Assembly: GCF_000196795.1 (NCBI RefSeq)
Contig: NC_014259.1
Coordinates: 2,976,001 to 3,040,000, forward strand
Origin: Acinetobacter oleivorans DR1
GTDB taxonomy: Bacteria; Pseudomonadota; Gammaproteobacteria; Pseudomonadales; Moraxellaceae
DNA: 64,000 bases
Direction of reading: 5' to 3'
The translations under genes were made by a program, and so were the position numbers. Below the pieces are notes generated by a model. That model was given only the letters and a program-made list of their open reading frames with translations. It searched no databases and was not told the DNA's origin. Each line of letters starts with the position of its first letter. The stretch's first letter is position 1. This document shows positions 54,201 through 63,039 of the stretch, in pieces.

Positions 54201-56630
54201 ATGTCTGAACTTATTATGAATGAAAAAACTGACTTAGAGCCTCAGGTTCCAAGTGTATTACCACTTTTAGCGTTACGTGATGTAGTGGTGTACCCACACA
54301 TGCAAATTGCGTTATTCGTGGGTCGTGAAAAATCGATCAATGCAGTTGATGTGGCTCGTAACAGTGACAATTTAGTATTTGTAGTTGCGCAAAAAGATTC
54401 GCTTACAGAAGATATTGATCACGATAACCTTTATCAGTACGGAACTGTCGCTAAGATTGTTCAGGTCGTAAATCATGAGAATGATGAAAACTGTATCAAA
54501 GTACTGATTGAAGGGTTACAGCGCTCTAAGCTTGAAAAAATTATCGATGAAGATAGCCATTTGACTGCTGAGCATAGCTTAAGTCCAATGACAATTAACG
54601 TAGATAAAGCTACTCAAGAGACTCGTTTACAAGAGTTGCGTAATTTATTTGCTCAATATGCTGAAGCAAAATTACGTAATGCACGTGAACTCGTTGCAGC
54701 TGCTAATAAAATTGAAGACTTGCTACAGCTTATGTTCTTCGTGGCAACACGTGTACCTCTAAATATTGAAATTAAACAGAAGTTTTTAGAGCACGATGAA
54801 TTTGAAGCACATTTGCAAGAGCTTATGAGCTACTTGGTTAATCAATCTGCCGAACAGCAAATTGAACAAACTTTGCATGACAGCGTAAAACGCCAAATGG
54901 AAAAAAACCAACGTGAATACTTTCTAAATGAAAAAATGAAAGTCATTCAACGTGAACTTTCTGACATGAATGGTGGCGCTGAAGATGACGTTGCTGAAAT
55001 AGAAAAACGTCTTACTGAAGCTGATTTACCTGAACACGTACGTAAAAAAGCTGAAGCTGAGTTCCGTAAGCTTAAAGCAATGCAACCTGCATCTAGTGAA
55101 GCGGCTGTTGTACGAAACTATCTAGAAGTAATTTTAGATACGCCGTGGAATAAAGCGAGCAAAGTCAGCATTAACCTTGCGAAAGCTCAAGAGATTCTTG
55201 ATACAGATCATTACGGCTTAGATGATGTTAAAGATCGTATTGTTGAATACTTAGCTGTTCAGTCTCGTGTTAAAAAACTCAAAGGTCCTATCCTATGTTT
55301 AGTAGGCCCTCCTGGTGTAGGTAAAACTTCGCTTGGTGAATCAGTTGCGAAAGCAACAGGTCGTGAGTTTGTTCGTATGGCACTCGGTGGCGTACGTGAC
55401 GAAGCTGAAATTCGTGGTCACCGTCGTACTTATATTGGTGCGATGCCAGGTAAAATCGTGCAGTCTTTAACAAAAGTTGGCGTGAAGAACCCACTGTTCT
55501 TACTCGACGAAATCGACAAGATGGCACAAGACTACCGTGGTGATCCTGCTTCTGCATTGCTTGAAGTATTAGATCCATCACAAAACAGTAAGTTCAACGA
55601 TCACTATTTAGATCTTGATCTTGACCTATCTGAAGTGATGTTTATCTGTACTGCAAACAGCATGAACATTCCTGAGGCATTGCTTGACCGTATGGAAGTT
55701 ATTCGTCTACCGGGTTATACCGAAGATGAAAAAGTTAACATTGCTGAACGTTACCTTGTTCCAAAAGCAATTAAGAACAATGGTCTGCGTGCAAAAGAGT
55801 TAACAATTCATGAAGAAGCGATTCGTGACATTGTTCAGCGCTATACACGTGAAGCTGGTGTACGTAGTTTAGAACGTGAAGTGTCTAAAATTGCGCGTAA
55901 AGTGGTAAAAGAAGCAGTAAGTAAAAAGTCTAAAAACTTACAACTTGATGTGACTTCTGCCAATCTTCCAGAATACTTAGGTCCACACAAGTTTGACTTT
56001 GGTATTGCAGAAGATGAAGCGCAAGTAGGCCGCGTAAATGGTCTAGCTTGGACATCTGTAGGTGGTGAGTTGCTTACTATTGAAGTTGCAGCTGTCAAAG
56101 GTAAAGGTAAATTCATTACAACTGGTTCACTCGGCGACGTAATGAAAGAGTCTATTACCACAGCAATGACTTTAGTACGCACACGTGCCGATGAGCTAGG
56201 TATTGAAGCTTCTCGTTTTGAAGAAACTGATGTACACGTTCACTTACCAGAAGGTGCAACACCAAAAGATGGTCCATCTGCTGGTTTAGCATTAACAACT
56301 GCGCTTGTATCAGCATTTACAGGTATTGCGATTCGTCCTGATATTGCAATGACTGGTGAAACAAGCTTAGGTGGTCGTGCAATGCGTATTGGTGGCTTAA
56401 AAGAAAAACTTCTTGCAGCACACCGCGGTGGAATTAAACTTGTATTTATTCCACAAGATAACGTTCGTGATTTGGCAGAAATTCCAGCCAATGTTAAAGA
56501 AGGTTTAGAAATCAAAGCTGTGAAAAGTATTGATGACATCTTACCTTTAGCATTAGTTTCGATGCCAAAGCCTTTACCTAAAACACCGATTGTAAAACCG
56601 GTGGAAGGTTCAAAAGCAGCACGTCACTAA
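54201..56630 (+). CDS. lon: ATP-dependent Lon protease
   Basis: 809 residues from the ATG at 54201 (AGGAG six bases upstream; an in-frame GTG two codons earlier overlaps that site). The LON substrate-binding domain (about 17-215) is followed by the AAA+ domain (Walker A GPPGVGKTS from Gly369, Walker B FLLDEIDKM) and the Ser-Lys protease domain (KDGPSAG with Ser693, lysine in GGLKEKLLAA). Cytosolic hexamer that degrades misfolded and regulatory proteins. E. coli Lon has 784 residues. The acidic N-terminal extension and tail here account for the difference. Confidence 0.96.
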   Translation: MSELIMNEKTDLEPQVPSVLPLLALRDVVVYPHMQIALFVGREKSINAVDVARNSDNLVFVVAQKDSLTEDIDHDNLYQYGTVAKIVQVVNHENDENCIKVLIEGLQRSKLEKIIDEDSHLTAEHSLSPMTINVDKATQETRLQELRNLFAQYAEAKLRNARELVAAANKIEDLLQLMFFVATRVPLNIEIKQKFLEHDEFEAHLQELMSYLVNQSAEQQIEQTLHDSVKRQMEKNQREYFLNEKMKVIQRELSDMNGGAEDDVAEIEKRLTEADLPEHVRKKAEAEFRKLKAMQPASSEAAVVRNYLEVILDTPWNKASKVSINLAKAQEILDTDHYGLDDVKDRIVEYLAVQSRVKKLKGPILCLVGPPGVGKTSLGESVAKATGREFVRMALGGVRDEAEIRGHRRTYIGAMPGKIVQSLTKVGVKNPLFLLDEIDKMAQDYRGDPASALLEVLDPSQNSKFNDHYLDLDLDLSEVMFICTANSMNIPEALLDRMEVIRLPGYTEDEKVNIAERYLVPKAIKNNGLRAKELTIHEEAIRDIVQRYTREAGVRSLEREVSKIARKVVKEAVSKKSKNLQLDVTSANLPEYLGPHKFDFGIAEDEAQVGRVNGLAWTSVGGELLTIEVAAVKGKGKFITTGSLGDVMKESITTAMTLVRTRADELGIEASRFEETDVHVHLPEGATPKDGPSAGLALTTALVSAFTGIAIRPDIAMTGETSLGGRAMRIGGLKEKLLAAHRGGIKLVFIPQDNVRDLAEIPANVKEGLEIKAVKSIDDILPLALVSMPKPLPKTPIVKPVEGSKAARH

Positions 56631-56640
56631 TTAAAATACG

Positions 56641-56670
56641 AAAAAAGAGAGCTTCGGCTCTCTTTTTTTT
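56641..56670 (+). terminator. Terminator of lon
   Basis: AAAAAAGAGAGC, TTCG tetraloop, GCTCTCTTTTTTTT. A very strong intrinsic terminator. Confidence 0.95.
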
Positions 56671-56684
56671 GTTACACAATTTGA

Positions 56685-56713
56685 TTGAAAAATATCCAAC
56701 CATCCTCATAATA
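56685..56713 (+). promoter_or_regulatory. Promoter of the candidate small RNA
   Basis: TTGAAA (56685-56690), 17-base spacer, ATAATA (56708-56713). It lies just after the lon terminator and well before rlmH. Confidence 0.6.
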
Positions 56714-56717
56714 GGTA

Positions 56718-56859
56718 TTAAGAGTATTTAATTAAATTAAGTATTCTTCGTTATCTATTATTTTATAGATAGCCTTGTTTTATTCTCTATGATCATCTGA
56801 ACTCCAGACAGATGATCATTTGATCGCAGTCCAACACCGTTTTTTGGACTGCGTTTTTT
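56718..56859 (+). ncRNA. Candidate small RNA between lon and rlmH
   Basis: A stretch of about 140 nt that begins a few bases after a good promoter and ends in an intrinsic terminator. It holds three hairpins: TATCTAT/ATAGATA near 56752-56771, the 11-bp ATGATCATCTG/CAGATGATCAT near 56788-56818 and CGCAGTCCA/TGGACTGCG (56825-56853) followed by six T. No plausible coding frame exists. A separate TATAAT at 56899-56904 can serve rlmH, so this unit looks independent. An rlmH attenuated leader is the alternative. Confidence 0.55.
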
Positions 56860-56933
56860 ATGCCTATTTTACTACCACGAACTTATCTCTTCCTCAGGTA
56901 TAATGCGCCAGCTGTTTTAAATGAATAGATAAT

Positions 56934-57413
56934 ATGAAAATTCGTATTCTGACCATTGGTCAAAAAATGCCTGCTTGGGTTCTCACTGGTTTTGAAGATT
57001 ACTTCAAACGTATTCAACCTTTTGTGCAAACTCAAGTCATTGAACTTCCTATGGCCAAACGTGGTAAGAATGATTCAGAAGCGGATATTTTAAAATATTG
57101 TCAAATTGAAGGTGAAAGCATTTTGAATGCTTTAAAACCCAATGAAACTTTAATTGCCCTAGAAGTCGGTGGTCGAGAACTCAGCACAGAGAAACTGGCT
57201 GACACCATGAAACAGTGGATGCTTGAAGGCAATGATGTAGCACTCGCTATTGGTGGACCAGATGGTTTATCAGATCAAGTACGTAAAGCTGCCGCATGGC
57301 ATTGGTCACTTTCAAAACTTACAATGCCCCATCCTTTAGTACGTGTTTTACTCATTGAGCAACTATATCGGGCAATGACTATTAATCATAATCATCCTTA
57401 TCACCGTGCATAA
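56934..57413 (+). CDS. rlmH: 23S rRNA (pseudouridine-1915 N3) methyltransferase
   Basis: 159 residues. SPOUT fold with the trefoil knot: ALEVGGRELSTEKLADTM near 75-92, LAIGGPDGLSDQVRKAA near 101-117 and LTMPHPLVRVLLIEQLYRAMTI near 127-148. It methylates pseudouridine 1915 in helix 69 of assembled 70S ribosomes. It works as a homodimer. Same length as E. coli (155). TATAAT lies 30 bases upstream of the ATG. Confidence 0.95.
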   Translation: MKIRILTIGQKMPAWVLTGFEDYFKRIQPFVQTQVIELPMAKRGKNDSEADILKYCQIEGESILNALKPNETLIALEVGGRELSTEKLADTMKQWMLEGNDVALAIGGPDGLSDQVRKAAAWHWSLSKLTMPHPLVRVLLIEQLYRAMTINHNHPYHRA

Positions 57414-57450
57414 AAACAACATCCGTTTCATTTTAGGAACAATCCGTTGA

Positions 57451-57480
57451 AATCAGGATACTTTTAACATGTCCTGATTT
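57451..57480 (+). terminator. Hairpin after rlmH
   Basis: AATCAGGA and TCCTGATT with a 13-base loop, then TTT. Confidence 0.55.
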
Positions 57481-57525
57481 TGGCATAATAACTATTATTC
57501 TGCTTTTTAACTCAGGTGTAATGCA

Positions 57526-58302
57526 ATGGAACTACAAACCCTTCCCGGACTGTTTATTTCACATGGCTCACCCATGCTTGCACTTGATCCAGAACAAGTA
57601 GGCCCTGCTCTACACCGCTTAGGTGCTAATCTTCCCGTACCAAAGGCAATCATTGTGATGTCTGCGCATTGGGAAAGTAAAGCACTTGAAGTGAGTATTT
57701 CGACTCGTCCTGAAACATGGCATGACTTCCGCGGCTTTCCTAAAGAGTTATATGAAATTCGCTACAGCGCACCTGGGCAACCAGAACTTGCTGAAGAAAT
57801 CTTAAAATTACTGGCAGATGCTCATTTAGTTGCACATGCGAATAGTACGCGCCCTCGTGATCATGGCGTATGGATGCCTCTATTGCATATGTATCCTGAT
57901 GCTGACATTCCTGTGGTTGAGATTTCTTTGCCAACTAATTTAAGCGCACAAGAAATTTATCGCATAGGACAAACACTCGCACCTTTACGTGACAAACAGA
58001 TTTTACTCATTGGTTCAGGCAGTATCACTCATAATCTTGCAGAGTTATCTTGGCAAGGAGATAACTCTAAAGTTCCAGAATGGGCCTCAACTTTTAGAAA
58101 TGCTGTTGTGAATAAACTTACCCATCAAGATTATGATGGTGTACTAGACTGGCAATCATTGCCCTATGTAAAACGTAATCATCCGACCCTTGAACATTTT
58201 GCCCCGTTGTTTTTTGCTATGGGCACAGGCAATCGTTTTACGATTGTTCACAGTAGCTTCACAATGGGCTCGCTAGGCATGGATATCTATCGTTTTGATT
58301 AA
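57526..58302 (+). CDS. ygiD: Extradiol ring-cleavage dioxygenase, 4,5-DOPA dioxygenase type
   Basis: 258 residues. LigB superfamily: SHGSPMLALD near 14-23 and PKAIIVMSAHWESK near 38-51 give the first metal histidines. RPRDHGVWMPLLHMYP near 109-124 and IGSGSITHNLAEL near 161-173 complete the site. E. coli YgiD has the same length and opens DOPA in vitro, binding zinc or iron. The natural substrate is not known. It is a single gene flanked by terminators. Confidence 0.88.
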   Translation: MELQTLPGLFISHGSPMLALDPEQVGPALHRLGANLPVPKAIIVMSAHWESKALEVSISTRPETWHDFRGFPKELYEIRYSAPGQPELAEEILKLLADAHLVAHANSTRPRDHGVWMPLLHMYPDADIPVVEISLPTNLSAQEIYRIGQTLAPLRDKQILLIGSGSITHNLAELSWQGDNSKVPEWASTFRNAVVNKLTHQDYDGVLDWQSLPYVKRNHPTLEHFAPLFFAMGTGNRFTIVHSSFTMGSLGMDIYRFD

Positions 58303-58312
58303 TTATTAGCAA

Positions 58313-58333
58313 ATACCCCGTTTTGCGGGGTAT
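58313..58333 (+). terminator. Terminator after ygiD
   Basis: ATACCCCG, TTTTG, CGGGGTAT, followed by a T-run a few bases later. Confidence 0.75.
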
Positions 58334-58472
58334 ACCATTATTTTTGTTGAAAATTAGAATAACTTACAAACTTATACATTTTAAAAACCGAAACAATCAA
58401 ATGTTTACATTTTCTTTTTTTAAGAATGTTTTAAGCTTATTGCTGTTGTTTTTTTACTTGAAGTTTTTTTAA

Positions 58473-59594
58473 ATGAAAATTAAATATTTAATTCTTGCGT
58501 TATTACCTTTTTCTTTGATGGCGTGTCAAACAGTTACCACTACTCCTGCTCCAATTGTATCTGAGCAACAACAAAACCTTGCAGCCACTTTAGGTGAATA
58601 TGCTTGGACTTATCAAAATGTAAAAGCTTCTAAACCACTTATCCTTAACTTTAATGCAGATGGCAAATTAGCAATCAATACAGGTTGTAATGGCCAAGGC
58701 GGTACTTGGAAAGTTGAAGGTAACCAACTTGTTACATCTAACCTTGTTTCAACAATGATGGCTTGCCAAGATGATTTAATGAAACAAGAACAATTGTCGA
58801 ATAGCATCTTTAGTGACGCAAAATTACCAATCGAAATTAGCAACAATAATGGTCAGGTGATTTTAAGCGTGACAGACAAAACTGGTCAAAAGCATATTTT
58901 CCAAGGTCAAAAAGCAGTGAATACTCAAGCTTTAACAGACTACTCTTGGTCTTATCAGCCTGAAAATACAAAAAAACCTATCGTTCTTAACTTTACCAAC
59001 GACCGTTTATCAATCGCAACGGGTTGTAACCGCCAAGGAACAACTTGGAAAGTTGAAAACAATACCATCGTAACTGCTGATGTAATGTCAACAATGATGG
59101 CGTGTGAACCTGCTTTAATGAAACAGGAACAATTTTCTAGCAGCCTTTTCCAAAAACGTGCGATTCCATTTGAACTCAACACCACAAACGTTGACCAACC
59201 AACACTAACGGTATCTGATGCTCAAGGTCAAAAATATACCTTTACTGGTAAAATGACACCTGAAGCAAAATATCAATCTGAAGGAAAAACTGTTTTCCTA
59301 GAAGTTGCTCCACAAACTAAATCATGTACTGGTGTTGCACCACAAACTTGTATGCAAGTTCGTGAAATTAAATATGATGACAAAGGCGTTAAAACTTACG
59401 CTGACAAAAACTGGTCATTATATTATGGCCAAATTGAAGGTTTTGAACACAATCCAGATCAACGCGTAATTTTACGTGTAAAACGTTTTGAAGTGAAAAA
59501 CCCGGCAGCAGACCAATCTAGTCAAGCTGATGTATTAGATATGGTTGTTGAGCAAGAGTTAGTTAAAAAACCTAAAAATAAGTTTTTAGACTAA
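58473..59594 (+). CDS. Lipoprotein with two META-like repeats and a DUF4377 domain
   Basis: 373 residues. Lipoprotein signal MKIKYLILALLPFSLMAC. Two META/HslJ-like domains are clearly duplicated: ILNFNADGKLAINTGCNGQ with VSTMMACQDDLMKQEQL (about 50-110) and VLNFTNDRLSIATGCNRQ with MSTMMACEPALMKQEQF (about 165-215). Residues 260-373 match DUF4377 (KTVFLEVAPQTKSCTGV, LYYGQIEGFEH). META domains occur in heat-shock HslJ and protease inhibitors. It is probably a periplasmic outer-membrane protein of stress resistance. Exact role unknown. Confidence 0.85.
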   Translation: MKIKYLILALLPFSLMACQTVTTTPAPIVSEQQQNLAATLGEYAWTYQNVKASKPLILNFNADGKLAINTGCNGQGGTWKVEGNQLVTSNLVSTMMACQDDLMKQEQLSNSIFSDAKLPIEISNNNGQVILSVTDKTGQKHIFQGQKAVNTQALTDYSWSYQPENTKKPIVLNFTNDRLSIATGCNRQGTTWKVENNTIVTADVMSTMMACEPALMKQEQFSSSLFQKRAIPFELNTTNVDQPTLTVSDAQGQKYTFTGKMTPEAKYQSEGKTVFLEVAPQTKSCTGVAPQTCMQVREIKYDDKGVKTYADKNWSLYYGQIEGFEHNPDQRVILRVKRFEVKNPAADQSSQADVLDMVVEQELVKKPKNKFLD

Positions 59595-59626
59595 AAAAAT
59601 CCGATGCTTTTGCATCGGATTTTTTA
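59593..59626. terminator. Bidirectional terminator META lipoprotein / gdhA
   Basis: AAAAAATCCGATGC, TTTT, GCATCGGATTTTTT between convergent genes. Confidence 0.93.
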
Positions 59627-59635
59627 TTTCTATTT

Positions 59636-60979
59636 TTAGAAAATACCTTGAGCAAGCATTGCATCGGCAACTTTCACGAAGCCTGCAATATTGGCACCAT
59701 CAACATAGTTAACAGTACCATCTTCTTTAGTACCGTATCTTACGCAATTGGCATGAATGTCTTTCATAATTGCATGTAGACGCTCATCGACCTCAGCATG
59801 TGTCCAGCTTAAACGAATTGCATTTTGAGACATTTCTAAACCAGATGTTGCTACCCCACCCGCATTAGATGCTTTTCCTGGTGCATACAAAATTTTAGCT
59901 TCAATGAAGTGTTCAACTGCCTCAAGTGTAGATGGCATATTAGCGCCTTCAGCTACACAAATTACACCATTTGCAATAAGCGTTTTAGCATCTTCACCTG
60001 TTAATTCATTTTGCGTAGCACATGGTAAAGCAATATCGACAGGAATATGCCAAGGCGTTTTTCCTTCAAAATATTCAAAACCATGTTTAGAAGCAAACTC
60101 GGAAATACGACCACGCTTAACGTTTTTCAGCTCCATGACTTCAACAAGCAACTCATCTGTAAAACCATTTTTTACATAAACTGTGCCATTAGAGTCAGAT
60201 AAAGTAACAACTTTCGCCCCTAAGAACATGGCCTTCTCTGCTGCATATTGTGCAACGTTACCAGAGCCAGATACTGAAACAGTTTTACCAGCAAAAGATT
60301 GTCCACGCGCTTTGAGCATTTCCTCTGCAAAATAAACCGTGCCATAGCCAGTTGCTTCAGGACGCATTAAGCTACCACCAAATGAAATTCCCTTACCAGT
60401 AAAGACACAAGCGGTGTCATTACTCAGCTTTTTCATCATGCCTGCCATATAACCGACTTCACGTGCACCCACACCAATATCTCCCGCAGGAATATCAGTA
60501 TTTGGTCCTAAATGGCGATAAAGCTCAATGATTAATGCCTGACAGAATCGCATAATTTCAGCATCAGATTTACCTTTAGGGTTAAAATCTGAACCACCTT
60601 TCCCCCCACCCATTGGTAAAGTGGTAAGTGAGTTTTTAAAAGTCTGCTCAAAACCTAAAAATTTTAAAATTGATAGATTGACCGATGGATGGAAACGCAT
60701 TCCCCCTTTGAATGGACCAATTGCTGAATTGTATTGAACACGGAAAGCTCGGTTAACTTGAGTCTGACCTTGATCATCCATCCATGAAACACGAAATTGA
60801 ATCACACGCTCAGGTTCAACTAAGCGTTCTAACAAACCCTGCTCTGCATATTCCGGATTTTTTTCAATAAATGGCCACAAACTCGTCATGACTTCTTCGA
60901 CAGCTTGTAAGAACTCAGGTTGATGCGGATCACGCGCTTGCACGTAATTCAGGAATTCATTCAGGTTGTTATATTTCAA
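59636..60979 (-). CDS. gdhA: NADP-specific glutamate dehydrogenase
   Basis: 447 residues if it begins at the TTG at 60979, exactly the length of E. coli GdhA. This TTG has GAGGAC upstream and is followed by KYNNLNEFLNYVQARDPHQ, where family similarity begins. The longer ATG starts (to 61039) add 20 unlike residues. GGMRFHPSVNLSILKFLGFEQTFKN near 90-114 and GGGKGGSDFNPKGKSD near 122-137 hold the catalytic Lys, and VSGSGNVAQYAAEKA near 235 is the coenzyme fold. It makes glutamate from 2-oxoglutarate and ammonia. Single gene. Confidence 0.94.
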   Translation of the reverse strand: MKYNNLNEFLNYVQARDPHQPEFLQAVEEVMTSLWPFIEKNPEYAEQGLLERLVEPERVIQFRVSWMDDQGQTQVNRAFRVQYNSAIGPFKGGMRFHPSVNLSILKFLGFEQTFKNSLTTLPMGGGKGGSDFNPKGKSDAEIMRFCQALIIELYRHLGPNTDIPAGDIGVGAREVGYMAGMMKKLSNDTACVFTGKGISFGGSLMRPEATGYGTVYFAEEMLKARGQSFAGKTVSVSGSGNVAQYAAEKAMFLGAKVVTLSDSNGTVYVKNGFTDELLVEVMELKNVKRGRISEFASKHGFEYFEGKTPWHIPVDIALPCATQNELTGEDAKTLIANGVICVAEGANMPSTLEAVEHFIEAKILYAPGKASNAGGVATSGLEMSQNAIRLSWTHAEVDERLHAIMKDIHANCVRYGTKEDGTVNYVDGANIAGFVKVADAMLAQGIF

Positions 60980-61311
60980 TGCACGGTCCTCAGCATAGTA
61001 ATGAATTAAATTGGTGCAATACATTATTAAATGCATCATTTAGCAGCAAAATATTAAATCCCTTTCCATCAATTTTAACAATAGTTATTTTAAATTATTT
61101 TATTAACCTTAATTATCAAAAACTTATTTTTATAAAAACTACTCAAAGATAAGAAATAGTCATTTAACTTTTCACTTTTATTGATCTATTATTGTGCAGA
61201 ATTAGCGACATTTTAGGTCAATTAAAAACCCGATAAATTCGTTAAAATCCATTGACCTTACTTAGCTTTTTCTTCATTATCGCATCGTTTTAACCAAGCT
61301 ATTTGCCCACT

Positions 61312-62103
61312 ATGAATTCATCTATTTCTCTCATACGCGAGATTGATGCGTTATTACCACAAACACAATGTGGTCTATGTGGACATCGTGATGGATGTCT
61401 ACCCTACGCAAAGTCGATTGCTGAAGGTGAAGAAGCAAATAAATGTGTTCCAGGTGGACAACCTGTTGCTGATGCACTCGCAAATCTATTAAATCGCTCT
61501 CCATTAACTGCAGAAAGTAGCGTATGGCCCGTACAAACAGATGGCCGACCGCAGCGCATGAAAGCAATTATTCGTGAAGATGAATGCATTGGCTGCACCA
61601 AATGTATTAGTGCTTGTCCTGTAGATGCTATTATTGGCAGTGGTAAGCTCATGCACACTATCTTGACGGACTTATGTACAGGTTGTGAGTTATGTATTCC
61701 ACCATGTCCCGTAGATTGCATTGATTTGGTCGAAGACACTCAAGCCTTACCAAATGAACAACAGCGTACCGCAGAACAAAATGATTTAAGACAACGCTAT
61801 TACGCTCATATTCAGCGTGAAGAAAAGCGTCGTAGCCACCGTAAAGGGCCTGTGGTACGTGCTGAAATAGATACTCAACTGTTTGCGCAGTTTTCTCAGG
61901 CACTTGATGAATTACCTTCAATTGAAATCATTGAGAAACCTAAAGAGACTGTGCCAACTGATGCTAAAACTACAATTGAGTTAGCTAAAATTCGTACACA
62001 AATTAAGAAACTGGAAAAACAGCTAGGTGTACGTGAAGATGCTAAAAAACGTCTTCAACTCGAAGAACTACAACAGCAACTCATGCAATTACAGGAGGTC
62101 TGA
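61312..62103 (+). CDS. RnfB/RsxB-like ferredoxin, stand-alone
   Basis: 263 residues from the ATG at 61312 (a TTG three codons earlier is the alternative). An N-terminal 4Fe-4S domain CGLCGHRDGCLPYA ... CVPGG (about 17-50) and two bacterial ferredoxin clusters CIGCTKCISACPVD and CTGCELCIPPCPVDC (about 88-140) are followed by a charged coiled-coil tail ending KRLQLEELQQQ. RnfB/RsxB is part of a six-subunit ion-pumping complex, but the rnfACDGE genes are absent here. The N-terminal membrane helix of true RnfB is also missing, so it is soluble. nth follows without spacer. Confidence 0.85.
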   Translation: MNSSISLIREIDALLPQTQCGLCGHRDGCLPYAKSIAEGEEANKCVPGGQPVADALANLLNRSPLTAESSVWPVQTDGRPQRMKAIIREDECIGCTKCISACPVDAIIGSGKLMHTILTDLCTGCELCIPPCPVDCIDLVEDTQALPNEQQRTAEQNDLRQRYYAHIQREEKRRSHRKGPVVRAEIDTQLFAQFSQALDELPSIEIIEKPKETVPTDAKTTIELAKIRTQIKKLEKQLGVREDAKKRLQLEELQQQLMQLQEV

Positions 62104-62793
62104 ATGGCTGTCAAAAATATGACGAAAAAGCAGATTCAAATTTTCTTTGAACGCCTTCGTGAACAACGGCCCTCTCCTCAAACCGAGTTAAAATACTCAT
62201 CTTCTTTTGAGTTACTCATTGCAGTTATGTTGTCAGCTCAAGCAACCGACGTGAGTGTGAATAAGGCAACTGATAAACTTTACCCTGTGGCTAATACAGC
62301 CGAAAAAATCTACAACTTAGGCGTAGATGGATTAAAGGAATATATTAAAACAATTGGCCTTTACAACGCTAAAGCCGAAAATGTCATTAAGACCTGTAAG
62401 ATTTTAATGGAACAATTTAACGGCGAAGTTCCAAGCAACAGAAAAGACTTGGAAGCTTTACCGGGCGTCGGACGTAAAACCGCAAATGTTGTTTTAAATA
62501 CAGCTTTTGGACAACCGACTATGGCTGTCGATACCCATATTTTCCGAGTGGGAAATCGAACTGGTTTAGCCGTAGGTAAAAATGTACTTGAAGTTGAACA
62601 CCGTTTAATTAAGGTCATTCCTAAAGAATTTATTTTAGATTCACATCACTGGCTCATATTGCATGGCCGCTATTGTTGTATCGCCCGTAAACCTAAATGT
62701 GCTGAATGTGTAGTTGCAGATGTTTGCAACTGGCCTGATCGCTTTGAATTTGGTGCACAAAAGCAAATTGCTATTAAAAATATTGAAGCTTAA
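62104..62793 (+). CDS. nth: Endonuclease III (DNA glycosylase/AP lyase)
   Basis: 229 residues. The helix-hairpin-helix LPGVGRKTANVVLNTAFG with the catalytic Lys near 119-137 (numbered from this start), catalytic Asp in VDTHIFRV and the iron-sulfur loop CCIARKPKCAECVVADVC (C-x6-C-x2-C-x5-C) are all present. It removes oxidised pyrimidines. AGGAGGT seven bases upstream makes this ATG a good start, though MTKKQIQIFF five codons in is the E. coli-like start. It follows directly after the rsxB-like gene, an arrangement derived from the rsx-nth operon. Confidence 0.94.
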   Translation: MAVKNMTKKQIQIFFERLREQRPSPQTELKYSSSFELLIAVMLSAQATDVSVNKATDKLYPVANTAEKIYNLGVDGLKEYIKTIGLYNAKAENVIKTCKILMEQFNGEVPSNRKDLEALPGVGRKTANVVLNTAFGQPTMAVDTHIFRVGNRTGLAVGKNVLEVEHRLIKVIPKEFILDSHHWLILHGRYCCIARKPKCAECVVADVCNWPDRFEFGAQKQIAIKNIEA

Positions 62794-62830
62794 AAATATG
62801 GTTGGGTATAGGTAATATACCCAGTCAATC

Positions 62831-62968
62831 TTACTTTAGACGTTTTTTCTCGTTACGCCCTTCTTTTGCTTGTTTTTGTACCTGTCTAAGCATTTTATAG
62901 CTCTGATAACTTAAAAATATAACAAGTGCCAGACTTAGCAATACCACCAAAATCAATATGATTTTCAT
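62831..62968 (-). CDS. Small single-pass membrane protein, 45 residues
   Basis: The frame starts MKIILILVVLLSLALVIFLS and continues YQSYKMLRQVQKQAKEG plus a basic end to the stop. CAGGAGAAC precedes the ATG, an excellent ribosome binding site. One N-terminal helix (about 2-20) anchors a positively charged cytosolic tail. No family recognised. It lies upstream of adk on the same strand as adk but beyond the adk terminator, convergent to nth. Confidence 0.7.
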   Translation of the reverse strand: MKIILILVVLLSLALVIFLSYQSYKMLRQVQKQAKEGRNEKKRLK

Positions 62969-62994
62969 ATTGTTCTCCTGCACTGAATGAAAGA

Positions 62995-63021
62995 AAAGAG
63001 CCCTCACAAAGAGGGCTCTTT
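62995..63021 (-). terminator. Terminator of adk
   Basis: Perfect 11-base arms AAAGAGCCCTC and GAGGGCTCTTT around ACAAA. It ends the minus-strand adk transcript. Confidence 0.88.
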
Positions 63022-63039
63022 ATCACAAACAATATTAAA

